Positions 14,001-29,000 of a DNA stretch of 64,000 bases are shown piece after piece. Both the position numbers and the translations under genes were made by a program. A model generated the notes under the pieces. It was not told the DNA's origin. It searched no databases and was given only the letters and a program-made list of their open reading frames with translations. Source of the stretch: Metallyticus violacea (taxonomy: Eukaryota; Arthropoda; Insecta; Mantodea; Metallyticidae); NCBI GenBank assembly GCA_030762175.1, contig CM060831.1:2745001-2809000 (forward strand), given 5' to 3'. The number at the start of each line of letters is the position of its first letter. Position 1 is the first letter of the stretch.

Positions 14001-17000
14001 CCTTTTTAAGTATTCTAAACATATCTCATGCAAGAGTGCAGCTTTTGGCCAAAAATTATTTATTAAGAGGTGAAATACCATCTGAAAAATTTGGAAGAAG
14101 TAGACAACAAGAAAAAGATGAGCAAACGGAAAGTGTCAAGAGAAATATTTTGAAATATTAAGTGCAGAGAAGTTCTTATTAAAACTTAACTTATTACTTA
14201 ATATTTCATTACTCTAGGTGTAACTGTACATGTTTTTATTTTCCACCTGAGCTGAACTTAAAAAGGATGAGGCAATGTTATTACAGCATACACTATAAAT
14301 GAAATAAGAAAACTCATATATCATACAATCCAGAACAGAAATACAGAAATGGTTTTACAATGGATCCTGAGCCACTGGGATTAAAGGGAAACAAGATTGC
14401 TGATATGTTAGCAAAAAAACCAGCCACCATAAAATTAAAACCAACTTATGAACTTCATTAATTAAATAGTGCTTATAAAACTGTAGGCAATGGAGTGGTA
14501 ATATATCCTATAAAATGTATATCAGCAGTGGCAGCTCACTTTTGGATACAAAATCATGAAATTAAATCGGAGGCTAAGGTGCTGAAAAAAATTCACAACC
14601 CAATAAACCTCTTGGAAAAAAAATTTCATTATAAAAAAAAAAAGGAAAAACTTAATGACTTTTGATGTTCCACCTGTAGATGAACTCAGCAAGTTCCTAC
14701 TTGAACCATCCGAAACCTCCGAAACCTCCACAGAATCACTTTGGGATGAAGCCACCATATCCAGTAGTGGGTCAACTGCTGAAGATGGCAGCATTGCCCC
14801 TGAAACTTTTTCTAATGTTATATAAGTAAGTGGAGCTATAGTGTCAATATATTTAATACATTCTTATAGGATATAGAACTTCCTTCTAAATTGAAACACA
14901 AAAAAAGATTAGTAACTGAACAAGAACAGTAAAATATCTTAACAAATACTTAAAGGGAAACCATGTGAAGATCTAAAGACTTTCAAACATATTTTATTGA
15001 AACCAAACCAAGAAGAATTGCAGTTGTCCAATTCCATTTAACTGTGTGGCATGATTGCTTGTCAGAACATTTCTTCAGAATGACATTAATCCAGGACCAC
15101 TAACTAACTAATTTGTGATATTGTGCTGGTTTTCAAATATGTAAATCTTGTAGAACTTGCTTAGTAAAAATAGTTCATACTGACATTTTTGTTTTCATAG
15201 AAAGCAATTTTTGTGAAAATAGTCCTCATTTCTAGAAATGATTGGTCAGCACATTGTGCTTTCTAGTAAGAACAAACATAGCAAACTTTATGCAATCAGA
15301 TGTTTTAAGCTTCATATTTTAATGTGATCTTTTGTTAACATTAATATTGATTATTGCTTTTGATTGAATGCAGAACAAGACATTAACTCTGCGTGATGCA
15401 ATCACCTCAACAATACGAATTGCAGAGGAGACTTGTGATGTGAGAGACATGTCTGAAGTGGATGAAGTAGACAAAGGTGCTCTTGTGTCTCGATGTAGGG
15501 AAATTCTTCATCAAAGCTATAAATTTGGTTTTGAGGTAAGAACAAATGACTTTCTTTAGGTTTGAGTTTCTCCATTGAAAGAAAGGAAGAAACAAACAAG
15601 TTAACTCTCTATATTTAATGAACTAGAGTGTTCTCTAGCAAGAGACATACCAAACACAATAAAGCATATATTTTTGGCTGGTTAGGCTCTTCTTTAGTTA
15701 GAGAATGAGAAATAAACAGGCCAGCATTAAACTGGCAGTGTGTCAAACTATGTAAAACTGAATAATATCTAAAGTAAGCATTAAATGGTAGAATGATTAT
15801 CATTTAAATGGATAACATTAAACATAACATTCTATGAGGGTGTCACTTGGTTTGAAATTAAAGAGAATAAGTTCACTTTTGCAACTTACTGTATTTTTCA
15901 ACATAGTTTTCTTGAAGTTACTTGCTCCAACATTTCTCCAGGTTTGTGATTCTCTTGAGGAAGTGGTTTTCTTGGAGGCCCTTAAAATTTTGCTCATCTC
16001 CTGTATTAACTCTTCATTTTACTTAAATTTGTATATCAGTTTTAGGAACTGAGGGTAATCCAAGGGAACAAAATCAGGTATATAGGGCGGAGATGTGGAA
16101 TTATTTCAAATTCTAATTTGGTCAACTTGTCCTGAGCAATGCCACTTGAATGCTTCTTTTTGGTCATTCCCAGAATGTTTTACCATGATTGCTATAGAAA
16201 TTTCCACAGAGCTTTGTTGTTTGCTCTCAGGATCAAAATGATTCAGTTAATTTCATCAGCAGTGACTACTTTTGAAAGAAATTCCGCATCTTATTGTAAC
16301 ATCATCTTCAACTCCATGCATACCTGCACACGAATATCATTTGTTCAAGATTCATCAGTCTTGGAACACAGTGCACAAACATGTCTCATGTGCAACTTTT
16401 CAGTTACGAATGTGTGGGTATCATCCAGTGAAATCTTCACAATATTTTAAATTGGTCTCAGTGTTATTTGATGATCCACTCTCACTATGACACCAGTGGT
16501 GTTAACGTTTTCTTCCATTAGAGTAAAAACTGGAGCCCTAGTTAAACTTCTTTTGAAATTGATTGTCTGCACTTATTAAAAATTTTTAACCTCTTTGAGT
16601 TGTGCTGTAGGGGAGAACAAACTCTTCATAGGCCTCAGCTGAAGGTTTTGAGACAAAAGCAGCACATTATTTGTCGTGTGTCACCTTCCTTTTCTGTAGA
16701 CAGAACTGAAAATGTCTCTACTTGCACACCTCTCACAGGTGGAAAACAAAAGTGACAATGGTGAAACTAGTGCCAAATGTACATTATGCATAAAGCTAAC
16801 AGAGTATTGTAAAGTTACATTTTTAGTGAGAAATTATGCCTGTAAAAAGTAATCATTTTTATTAACAGCCCTCCTATTTATGTATTATTGTAAACAGTTA
16901 AGTTATTATGGAATCTTTCTGAATGTCCATCATTGAACTTAAAGGAACCAAAGATATAGAACTATAACACTAAAAACTTTAAGCTGCATATAGTAGGAAG

Positions 17001-20000
17001 CCATCTTAACAATTTGGAAGTTATAAGAGAGAAATTGATACTTAATAATTTTTGTTATTTTTTTGCAGTATCACAAAGAAGTATGTAGACTTATAACGGG
17101 AGATGCTAGGCACAAACTTGCACGTGGTATGATAAGCTTTGCTCAGCAGTGGATGTGCTTTGTAAAGGAACGCTGTGAGAGAGGAAGGGGCCTGCGCCCC
17201 AGGTGGGCCAACCAGGGTCTGGATTTCCTTATGACTGTGTGTGAACCGCAGAATACACAATACCTGACAGATGTTGAGTTTGAGGTAAGTTAATGTTTTA
17301 CCAAGATCCTGTAAAGGTTGTTAGATACTGCAAAACTGTGTATGTTATCAAATTGCTATCTAATCCTTTGTATCCACTGGAAGAAGTCATGACAATCATT
17401 CTCCAGAAAAGCACTCAAAACCCTTCATCTGGGCTGGAGAACAATGTCCACATATTTGGGGACAGAAAGAGTGGATATGTCAACAGTTTTGCAACTGTTC
17501 TATCAAGAAACAAAACTATTGAACTGGTCATGTGAGCAAGACATTGCCTTGAGGCAACAAAAAACCTGCAACTCTGTCTTTAGTACTCTATCCTGAATTT
17601 CTCAGAACACATTTGGAAAGCATTAATAACATTTTTTTCATTTAATCTGATATTTGTGTTTTGGACTGTATTTGTAATTCCAAGTCTCATCAACTGTTAG
17701 AAAATCTGAAACCTGGCAAAAATCCACATTGCCTCATTTTAAATGTTTCCAAAACCAACCTACTATGATCTACTTTTTTCCTTCAAGGTGCTTGTGCAGA
17801 AATTTCCCTCACTGTTACAAGGGTAAGATTAAAATTTTCTACAAACTAATATGTATAGCAACAAATTATTCCTGCCTTCTGTTTTATTTCTTTTGAAAAA
17901 AATTCCTCCTTAAATCTTGTATGCTTATCCGCTCATCAGTAGTAAAAATATTAGGAAGGATAAATAGAGAAAAATCTGGAAACTATCTGCAGCAAGATAA
18001 TCAAATCTTTTAAGAAAAAGAATACAATCTATTTCAAGGCCAACAAAGGAAACAAAATAGTAATATTGGGTGAGAAGATTGCATTACTATGATGCAGGAC
18101 TACTAAAGAGCAAAGAATTTGTAGAAATGAAGTTACGAGGGTAGGTCCATAAGTTTCCGGCCTCCCTGATAAGGATTATCACCTTCACAAAATCCTTATC
18201 TGGTGTCATACCTTATCTGTTAAGTAAATAATTATAGCTGTAACTTCTGCTCTGCTGTGTTCAGTTGTTGAGATACAGTTGCAAAAAGAAGGGTATGTGT
18301 AGAAGATTGTGACATGTTCAAAATGAGTATCGAGCTGTTATTAAATTCTTCACAAAAGAAAGACTTAACTCCAAATGAAATTAAACACTGATTGAATGGT
18401 GTATATGGCAAGGCATCCCCCTCGTATTCTATGTTAAAAGAATGGGCCAAACTTTTTCCAATGGATCGAGAAAGCATTGGAGACGAAGAGCATGCAGGTT
18501 GGAGGGGCTCCCTCCTAAAAACTTCGCTCTTATGGAAGGAGGAATTATGGAAGATTGGCAGCTCAAAGTTACAGAAATAGCAAAAAGGGTGGGCCTTTCT
18601 AAAACAAGGTTAGTGCAAGATGGGTGCCAAGACTTCTTTCCTCAGTCCAAAAGCAACAACAATCAACTGTTGTCAGGCATTTTTGGATCTCTACTGTGGC
18701 AAAGAGAAAGAAGTTCTGCAACATTGTTACAGGAAATGAACCTATGATCCCTTGTCCGAAAGAGAACGAATGGAGTGGCATAAACCTGGCGAAGCTCTGC
18801 CTCTAAAGGCCAAGGTCACTCAGTCAACCAAGAAGATCATGCCACAACCTTTTGGGACTGAAGGAATGCTCTTCATTGACTTCAAGGAGAGTAACACCAC
18901 AGTAAATGCGGAATACTATGCTGGCCTACTGCGCAGATATATGTTCCATCAAAGAGAAATGCTGAGGAAAGCTGAGTGGTGGTGTGCACCTGCTTCACGA
19001 CAACATGTCTATGTACACAGCTCTTGTTGCAAAGGAAGCTGTAAAGAAATGTAACTTTAAGGAGATTGTCCATCCACCCTATAGCCCAGATCTAGCTCCT
19101 AGTGACTATTTCCTCTTCTCAGAACTCAAGAAGGACCTTCAAGAAAGGAAATTTCAGTATGATGAAGAAGTGATGAATGCTGTTTATGCTCATTTTGCAG
19201 ACAATACTTCTGACCATTTGGGAGGGGGAGATTGAAATGTTAATTCAAAGATGTGAGAAGTGATTTGCAATAAAGGGTAACTATATTGAAAAGTAAAATA
19301 AGTTTCGTCTTTAACATGCCTAGAAAATTGTTAGGCCGGAAATTTATGGACCTACCCTCATATATCTGTTGAATTAATGCATAAATCTGCAAAGAGTAAT
19401 AATGTAACAGTTAGCAGTATTGTACCAAAAGCAAAGCACCACAAAATTGAACAAAGAAGTATGATATGAACAACCCAAAATTCATAAACCTGGTAATGGC
19501 ATGCAACCCATTATAAACAACAACATAGCCATTGGTGGCAAAAGTTATTAAAGTATAGATTCATGAGCAGGAGGTCTGAGTTTCTGTTAGTGCCAGAACC
19601 ATCCTCCCTGACAGGTTTTTTCCAGGTTTTCCTTAGTCCTCATAAATGGTAAATGCTTGAAAGGTATTCTAAGTTTAGCCCTAGAACATTTTCCTCCTTC
19701 AAAAATTTTTTTTTTTTCCCCAATTTGATCCTTTCATCTGGTGCATCATCAATGTCCATCACTGGAGATGACTCAGTAGTAAAAAGGAGCATTAAACACT
19801 ATTAAAAAAAAAAACACCTACATATTACCAGGCAAAGTGGCTAAAAACTTTGCCAGAATTTAAAACTCTCAGCTTCAAGAGCTTGTTTGAATAACAGAAA
19901 AAATAAGAAAATAAAAATGACAACCTAGTGATTCTTTGGTTTCATTTTATGTAAACTCTCTGTTTCCAAGTATACCAAAAGACAAATTGTTAGTTCCTAA

Positions 20001-23000
20001 GGGAATGGTTGAAATTAAAGTATGTCCAATTTAAGAACCAAACTTAATGTGAACAAAGCATTTGTTCATTAGCTCTGAGAATACAAATGCAAATTGATTG
20101 TACTGTACCGTCTCATAGTAGAGTTGGAATACTCATGTTCAAAAGTAAATACATTAACAAGTTGCTATAGTATGAGAAGAAGTATTCTTTCTAGAGTAAT
20201 GATGCAAAAAGTCACATTATTCTCTATCACTGTCAGGGATAGTGAGAGGAGGAGGAATTCTCATCTTCTTCAGAATCACACACACATGTTGATCACAAGA
20301 CAATCTACAATGTATCATAGAGGCCCATTCATCTTCCACATTGTTTTAATATTAATGGGTGCCATCTGAGATATTGTGAACTGAAGTAGGTGGGTATCTT
20401 CTGATTTAAGTTTTATTATTTCTGGTTGCAAAACCTTAAATAAAGACTCATACCATTTCTATTGGATTTAACTAGCTATGATATGTCCAGATTTTGTTAC
20501 AAGGCTATCTATCACGTATTTTGCTTTCATAGTTGTCAACTTTGTGCTTTATTCAAAAGCTTCATTTTAACAAAATAAAACATTGTGTGATTTCACCCAG
20601 ACCGTGATTTCTTACTTTTACCACAAAACTTCACACTGTGATAAGAAGCATTATCCATTATGATGACAACACCTGGCTCAAATTTAAGAAGCACTCCTTC
20701 ACACCATTGTCTGAAAACTTCTCCATTCATGTCCTTCTGATAATTGCATGTGAAGACAAGCAAGCCAGCATTGCTACTAATAAGAACTCTCCTTTTCCTA
20801 AAGGTTCTTTTAAACCATTTGATCCTTCAGAAAGAAATGCTAGTTATGGTTGTATCAAGCCATGTACTGGAAGCTACGTGATCTTCATTAACCCAGGTTT
20901 CATCAAGGTAATAGGTCTTGTTTTCTTTCCTGTATCAATGCATATAATCTTCTAGGTCTCTTTGTAGATCTTACTAAAGCCTTCAATGTGGTTGGCCATG
21001 ACATGTAATTAAAAAAAGTAGAAACTTATTATATAAATGAGTAGTTTGCTACATATCTTAAATTCCATTTGTAAAATTAGATGGAATGCAATCTGCTCCC
21101 CTTCTATACCCGAGATCATTTGTTCAAACCCATCAAGGATTGATGGATTTATTCTAGCGTAAAAATCCTAAGTATGGCTTCCTTTGGAAGGAAAGTAAAG
21201 CCATGGGTCCAGTGTCATACATTTATGACATGTAAAAGAAACCTCAAGCCTGAAAGAAGAGGCCTCTGAGCAAAATTTGTCTGGCATTTCATGCGTTGAA
21301 TTGAATGGGATGCTGATGACCTGAGATGTTAAAAAGCGTTTGTAAATAAAATAAATAAAATCAATCTGCTTCCTTGTTGACCAAATTTGCTACAACACAA
21401 GGATCAATATTGGGACCAGTTTTATTTATAGTCTATATTAATGATCTCCCAGAATTAACTTCACCTGCAAATATGGTTCTGTTTTCTGATAATGCCAATC
21501 TTATATTTAGAACCCAAGTAAAGTTACTTTGCAATAATGTGTCAATGATGCAATGCAAAATTTAAATAATTGGTTAAAATCTTATAAGTTAATTATAAAC
21601 ATTGACAAGATTAACTTCATAAATTTCAACAAACATTCCCTTCTGAATAATTCATGTAGCATAGAAATTAAAAATACATGTAAAAACCTTAATAGTACAA
21701 CATTTTTGTGTTGTAATTGGCTCAGACTTACCTTACAATAAATACATTTTTACCTTATGTAATAAATTAAGCCAAATATCTTGTGCAGTGTGCATATTAA
21801 ATAGAAGTTATACTGAAAGTATTTTGAGAATAGTTTATTTTGGTTATGTATATTCTATATAGCTTATGGTGTATCCTTTTGCAGCAAGTTCATCATCTAT
21901 GGTTTTTAAATGGAAAAAGAAAATATTAAGAATTATGCAGCAATTACCACCTCATGCTCCCAGTAAACCAATTTTTAAGAAATTAATTGTTCTATCATGT
22001 CCATATATATATTCGAAACTGTGTCTTTTGTGCATAATAATAAACAGTTTTTAGGAATAACGAAGATCATCATGTATATCACACTAGATCAGCAGGGCTA
22101 ATTCACTTACAATGTCACAGACTTACAAAATGCATCAATTAAATGTCACATCAGGTACAATCCTGCATAATAAAATACCAAATTAATTTAAAAGCACTTC
22201 AAGCACAAAAATTTAAAAATGTGTTGAAACCTATTTTTAAAACAATTTTCATATTGTGGAAGAATTCTTGGAAATAAAGTTTTAGAGTTAGATGTATACA
22301 TAATAAATTTGTAGTAATGTATTAATATAAAGTGATGGAACCAAATGTGCAAACTGGACATAATCGATGAATAAAAACCTTGTGAACCTTGAACCCTTTC
22401 TCTAAACCTGCCCTTTCATAACACGATATCCCTGTCATTGATTACATTCATTTTATTCCTCTTATAAATTGTAATCCAATTTACAGCAGTAGCCTGTGAA
22501 ATGTTGCTTGCTTGAAAGAAGGTAATGCAGTAGTTTTGAATAGCAGGAATTTTTACAGTGAAATATATAATATAACAAATTATTATTGAGGAAATCACTC
22601 AACATTCACAAATTTTGTTCCACTTACTTGTAATGCAAGATTATTATTAACACTTTTTAAGACATTGTTCAAGGTTGGCAATTCATGGAAAGAAAAAAAG
22701 AAAAAATCATACATTTTGCAGCAAAAAGCACACTTAACAAAATCATCTGCTTTGTGTAATTCTGATTTATATATCTCTTTTTCTTTTCTGGTATGTACAA
22801 TAAGCCAGTTTCCCTCAGTTGCTCACACGCAACACTCTACTCCGCTACATCAATATATTCCGCAGTTAATTTTATGATGACATGCACAAGAACATTTGAA
22901 TTTTACTGCATTAGTACATGCAGTACTATTTTCTTTGCACCTTACCTTTACAATGCTTATATTTCATGCAAATTATTACCTACCGTGTTAACCAGGCTGA

Positions 23001-26000
23001 CCTGCCATTTTACCAAACTGAAAATAGATGACCATTATAAATAGAACCAATAATCAAATCATTTCCATACATTTTCAAGGTATGGCACAGATATGTGAGT
23101 GATATCTTTGCAGTGGTCAACAAGGAACTCTTTGATGATGCTTTGAAATTTCTAAACCTACAAGATAAGGAAATTAAATTTACTTCCAAAACAGAACAAA
23201 ACAACATGATTCCCTTTCTCGACTTACAGATTATAAGAACAGGCAACAATTTGGAATATACAGAAAGGACACACAGACTGAGAATTACATAAAGGCAAGT
23301 GGATTCAATCCCACAGCACACAAACATGCAGTTATCAACAGCTTAGCACATAGACTCATCAACATACCTATGAATGAGTTTGAATACAACAAAGAATACC
23401 ATCATATTATACAAACAGCAAAATTCAATGGGCATGACCAAAAAATTGTAGATAAGAAAATCAAGAAATTCAAACAAAAGAAGAGGTTAAAGCAGGTTAC
23501 AACATTGACAGCAATAAAAGAATCCACCATCCACATGAAATTCACTTATCCTTTGGCCACCCAAAAAATTCCAAAAAATACTCAGAGTTTGGGATTACTT
23601 TGTCACGAGTGAACAAGTTTAGCCTAAAAAAATCTGCTCAATTCTGGTGATATTGATGGAATACCAGAAGAAAGGAAGCCAGGAATATACAAAATCAACT
23701 GTTCAGAATGTAACAAAGTATATATTGGAAAAACAAAAAGAAGCATTGGAATCAGGCTGAAGGAACACTGAAGAAACATAAGGTACAATCAGGTAGAGAA
23801 ATCAGCAGTTGCACATCATTTTTGGAGAGATAAACATGATATAGAAATGGGAGTGAAATTATTGAAATTCGTAAATCGACCCATTGAGCTGGGAATGTGG
23901 GAAAAAATTTATATAAAAAAATATGAGGATAAGGTTATGAACTTTGAGATTACAACAGAAGATAAATTAATCCAGAAGTTCATAAAATGTCCACAAGAGC
24001 TACACCAAATCCTCCAGCCAACCAACAATGAAGCCGACAGTCGACTCGCAACTGAGGATGCTTTGCTGTTTTGCATAATTCAACAGTAAGTGGAGCATAA
24101 GATTATAAAATCGACTCACTAGGAATTAAGAACAGAACCAATAATGTTATAACATCCAACCATTGTTTAAATATTGTACTTTCGAAGCTATTGACAATGG
24201 AGTGGTAATATATCCTAAACTTAGGTATTAATTTTTTACACTAAACTCCACTTGCATGAAAATAAGATGTGTTTTAGGAGAATCTCTCCCATTTTCAGTT
24301 GCTCACTGCACCGTCATTGCTCGAAACGATGGCTAAACACCCAAATGTTCCTGTGGTGAAGTAGGAAATTGCTGAGTTCATCCATAGGAGGAAACTCAAA
24401 GTTCATTGGGTTTTCTTTATTTTTTTAATATGAAAAATTTTTCCCAAGTGAATAACTCCATTGGGTTGTGAAGATGTTTCAGCAGTTTAATTTCCAGTTT
24501 TATTTCATGATTTTTGTTCCAAAAGTGAGCTGCTACTGCAGATTTATCCACCTGCTTAAGCCAAATATTCCTAAAGTATTCTTTTCTCTGGATTTCCAAA
24601 TTTCTCTTTGTTTTGCCTATGTAGCTCTGCTCACAATCTGCGCATTTTATTTCATAAATTCCTGATTTCTGTGCTGTTGGAATGGAGTCTTTTACTGTGC
24701 AACCTAATAAATTCTTGATATTACATCTGTTTTTTGGGGCTAACATTATCCCATGTTTTTAAAAATTTTCTTGAACTTGTTGTGGTAAATTGGATGGTAG
24801 GTGAAACTTTTGAATTTTTATCCTTCTTTTGTGTTTTTCAGTGTGGAAACTTCCCTTATCACTTTTTGTCTTTTAGATTTATTGTTAATTTTTAACACTG
24901 TGTCTTTATTAAAACCATTGGTTAATGCTGTCTTTATTATCTGTTGGTATTCTGTTTTGTATTCTGCTTCTTCTGTGAGTGGAATATTTCTCAATCTGTA
25001 AAACACTGCATATTTATGTGGAATGGGGTTATAACTCTCATTTTTTATGTAATTTTCTGTGTGTGTTTCTTTTCTGTAAATTCCAAAATTCAAACAATCC
25101 CCATTTCTTATAATTTTTAAATCTAGAAATGGTAGCCACCCATTTCTCTGTTCTTCAATGGTAGACTGAATAGATTTATGTTGCAAATTAAGAAATTTCA
25201 GGGCATCTATTGAGTGTTTCTTTGGTATTATTGCAAAAATATCATCTACATACCTATAACATGACTTTAAAATTAAAGGGAAGGTTTTGTGATATGTATT
25301 TCAAATGAACTCATGAATAAATTTGCTAAAACAGGTACAAAGGGTTTCCCATAGTTAGGCCTGAAACTTGTTGGTAATATCTTTTGTTTAAGCTAAAGAA
25401 ATTTTGTTGAATGCAAATATTAGTAAGTTTCAATAAGTCTCCTATTTCTTCTAGACCAAAAATCATAAAATAAAACCTGAAATTAAACTGCTGAAACATC
25501 TTCACAATGTAATGGAGTTATCCACTTGGGAAAAAAATTTTCATATTAAAAAATAAAGAAAACCTAATGAGCTTCGTGTTTCCTCCTATGGGTGAACTCA
25601 GCAATTTCCTACTTCAGCCAACAGATGCCACCACAGTAACATCCAGGGGTCTAGTCATTGTTTTGAACAATGGCGGTTAAGTTAGCAACTGGAGATGGGG
25701 GAGATTCTCCTGAAATGCATCTTATTTTTATGTAAGTAAGCAGAGTTTAGTGTAAAAAAATGAATACCTAAGTTCAAGATCCAACCAGTACTTATTAAAA
25801 AACAAAATGCAAATGCTGTTTTGTTAAATCTGCATGTTTTTCATGAAAAGAAACACGTTCATGTTGTGTTTGAAAAGAAAAGTAACTGTAACTAAAATAT
25901 TTCTGGCACTAGTTTCTATAGAGTACTTGAGTCTCCAGCAGATCACAGGCCAGACAATGATGTCATTTTAGTTCTAAGGCTGGACAATGTATGGTCAAGA

Positions 26001-29000
26001 TTAACAATGGGTAAATAGATAAATACATAAAACTTACTGAAATATGCATAAGTGAGGCTTAATTCATGTTCAGTAGAGAATTCTATAAACAATTATGCCT
26101 AGCTATGGAAAGCTCCTAGATAATAACTGAGGGCTATTCAATAAAGAATGGATTTTTTGACAATATACTATTTACTCATTCTCATATTTTGATGATTTTT
26201 ACCAAAGTAGTTCCCATTTAATGCAATGCACCCATCCCAGCATTTCTGCTAGTCTTCAAAGACACACTGGAAATCATTATTGACAGATCCTTCAAAATGT
26301 CCTCTGTAGCCTTCACCACTGCTTCTGATAATGGAAAATGCCTCCCATAAAAGGAAGGAAAAAATTGCACAAATGCCAAATCTGACTATAGATAGGTTGA
26401 GGGGGCACACTTCACATTGATTTTTGTGAGATGTACAGCAAAAGTAATTGCAGTGAATGCAAATTGGATTGGGATCATGCTGATGATGAAGTCAACCGCC
26501 TTTGAAACATGTCCAAGTAAGTGGAACTAAATTAGTGAAATTTGAATGATTTCCTGAATAATAATTTGTTATATTATACTATATATCACTGTGAAAATTC
26601 CTGCTATTCAAAACTATTGTACAGTAAAGCTAATCATATAATTAAGTACGATTGAGTCAAACTACATACTCTTATTGGCTCCACTTACTTGTTTAAATGT
26701 AGAACATGTTTTGTGGACCATCGTCTGCATCCTCAGCTAATTGTGATTTTGGGTCTAAAAGTGAGCTGCCACTGCTGATCTATCCCTTTGTTTAAAACAA
26801 ATATTTCTAAAGTGTTCCTTTCTCTGGATTTCTAAATTTCTCTTCATTTTTCCAATGTATGTTTGATTACAATCTGTACATTTAATTTTGTAGATTCCTG
26901 ATTTCTGTTCTGTTGGTATTGTGTATTTTACTGTGGAACCTAATAAATTTTTGATATTATATTTGACCTTTGAGGCTAACGTTATACCATGCTCTTTAAA
27001 TATCCTTTTGGATTTGTTGTGGTAAGTTGGATGACATGTGACACTTTTGAATTTGTATCTTTCTTTGATGTTCTGCAGTGTAGAAACCTGTCTTAAAGAT
27101 TTTTGTCTTTTAAATTTATTGATAATTTTTATTATTATGTTTTTATTGAAACTTGATTATTGCTGTATTAATTAATTATTGATATTCCTGGACATGAGAG
27201 TATTGATATTGTTTTTACTCTGTTTCTATGAGTGAGATATTAATTTTTCTTTCTGTTAAACTACAAAATACTGCATATGTGTATGAGATGGGGTTGAAAC
27301 TGTTGTTTTTTATGCAATTTTCTGTGTGTCTCTTTTCTTTGAGTTCCAAAGTTCAGTCTGTCTGCATTCTTATAATTTTAAATCGAGGGATGGGAGCCAC
27401 CCCATTTTTCTCCTCTTTCGTGGTAAATTGTATAGATTTTTGTTGTAAATTAAGGAGCTTCAGAGCATCTATTGAATGTTTTTTCGATATTATTGCAAAT
27501 ATGTTGCCCACATACCAGTACCATGTCTTGAAAATTAATGGGAAGATTTTGGTAATATGTATTTCAAAGGAGTTCATAAATAAATCTGCTAGAAATGAAA
27601 TCCGGGGTTTACCATTTCTAAACCAAAAACTTATTGATAAAACTTTTAAACTTACCACAACAAATTCAATAGGATATTCACAGAACATGGCATAAAGTTA
27701 GCCCCAAAGAACAAATATAATGTCAGAAATTTACCAGATTCCACAGTAAGAGACAAAATGCCAATAAAACATAAATCAGGAATTTTCCAAAATAAATGTG
27801 CAGATTTTAATCAAAAAACATTAGAAAAACAAAGAGAAATTTAGAAATTTGGAGAAAGGAAAACTTTAGGAATATTTGTTTTAAACAAACTGATAAATCA
27901 ACAGTTTACTCTTGGACCCAAAATCAATAAATTAAATGAGAGACTAAGCTGCTGAAAGAACTTCACAACCCAATAGAGCTAGCTATCTACTTGGGAAAAA
28001 AATGTTCATCTTGAAAACTAGGAAAAACTTAATGAATTTTGTGTTCCACTGATGAACTCAACGAGTTTATATTTGAATCATCAGAGACCACCAGAAGCAC
28101 AGAAACACTTTGGGATCCAGTTTCAAGTAGTCAGTCAAAAGAAACAGTCCTAATGTTGCATAAGTAGGGCTAGTGTGAACAAATTGAATACATTCATATA
28201 GGATGTATAGCTTTCCATTGTAAGTAAAATTTAAATAATGATGAATGTTTCTTTGCAGGAGTTGAAGAAGAATATTGATAACTGTATTTCACATGTGATT
28301 GGGACAGCCACTCCCAACAATCATTCACCGCAGTTCATGAATTCACGTCCATCACTGGAGCACCATTACCCAAGGTCTCGAGGATCTTCCCCTGCACCTC
28401 ATTCACGCTCAAAGACGCCTTCTTACCGAGCTTCACGTTCGCAGTCTGAAGCCACCAGTCCACAAAGTGCTGTTTCTACACAACGCTCTCTGTCAGCCCA
28501 AAACAGCCAGTGTAGCGGAGAAGGTTCCAACGATCCAGGAGATGACCAGATAGATGGCATGCTTACACATTCAATAATAGTTCCAATTAAAGGTAAAGCA
28601 ATATGTTATAGAATTTATGACTTCACAACTGAGTGTTGTTTATGTTAAAATAGCCAGTGTAGCGAGGAAGGTTCCAATGATCTAGGCAATAACCAGATAG
28701 ATGGCATGCTTATACATTCAATAATAGTTCCAATTAAAGATAAAGCAATATGTTATAGAATTTATGACTTCACAGCTGAGTAATGTTAATGTTAAAACAA
28801 CCAGTGTAGTGGGGAAGGTTCCAACAATCCAGGTGATGACCAGATAGATGGCTTACTTATACATTCAATAATAATTCTAATTAAAGCTAAAGCAACATGT
28901 TATAGAATTTATGACTTCACAGCTGAGTAATGTTAATGTTAAAACCCAAACTTTCTGCATCTTCAGGGTACCTTTAAGGATGTGCAACTGGGTATTAATG

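Noticed and set aside
20094..20369. 91-codon + strand ORF
   Set aside because: No recognisable motif; low-complexity residue pattern typical of chance frames in this base composition.
27228..27695. 155-codon + strand ORF, the longest in the window
   Set aside because: It is antisense to the PLE 4 RT, whose - strand frame carries the recognisable motifs.
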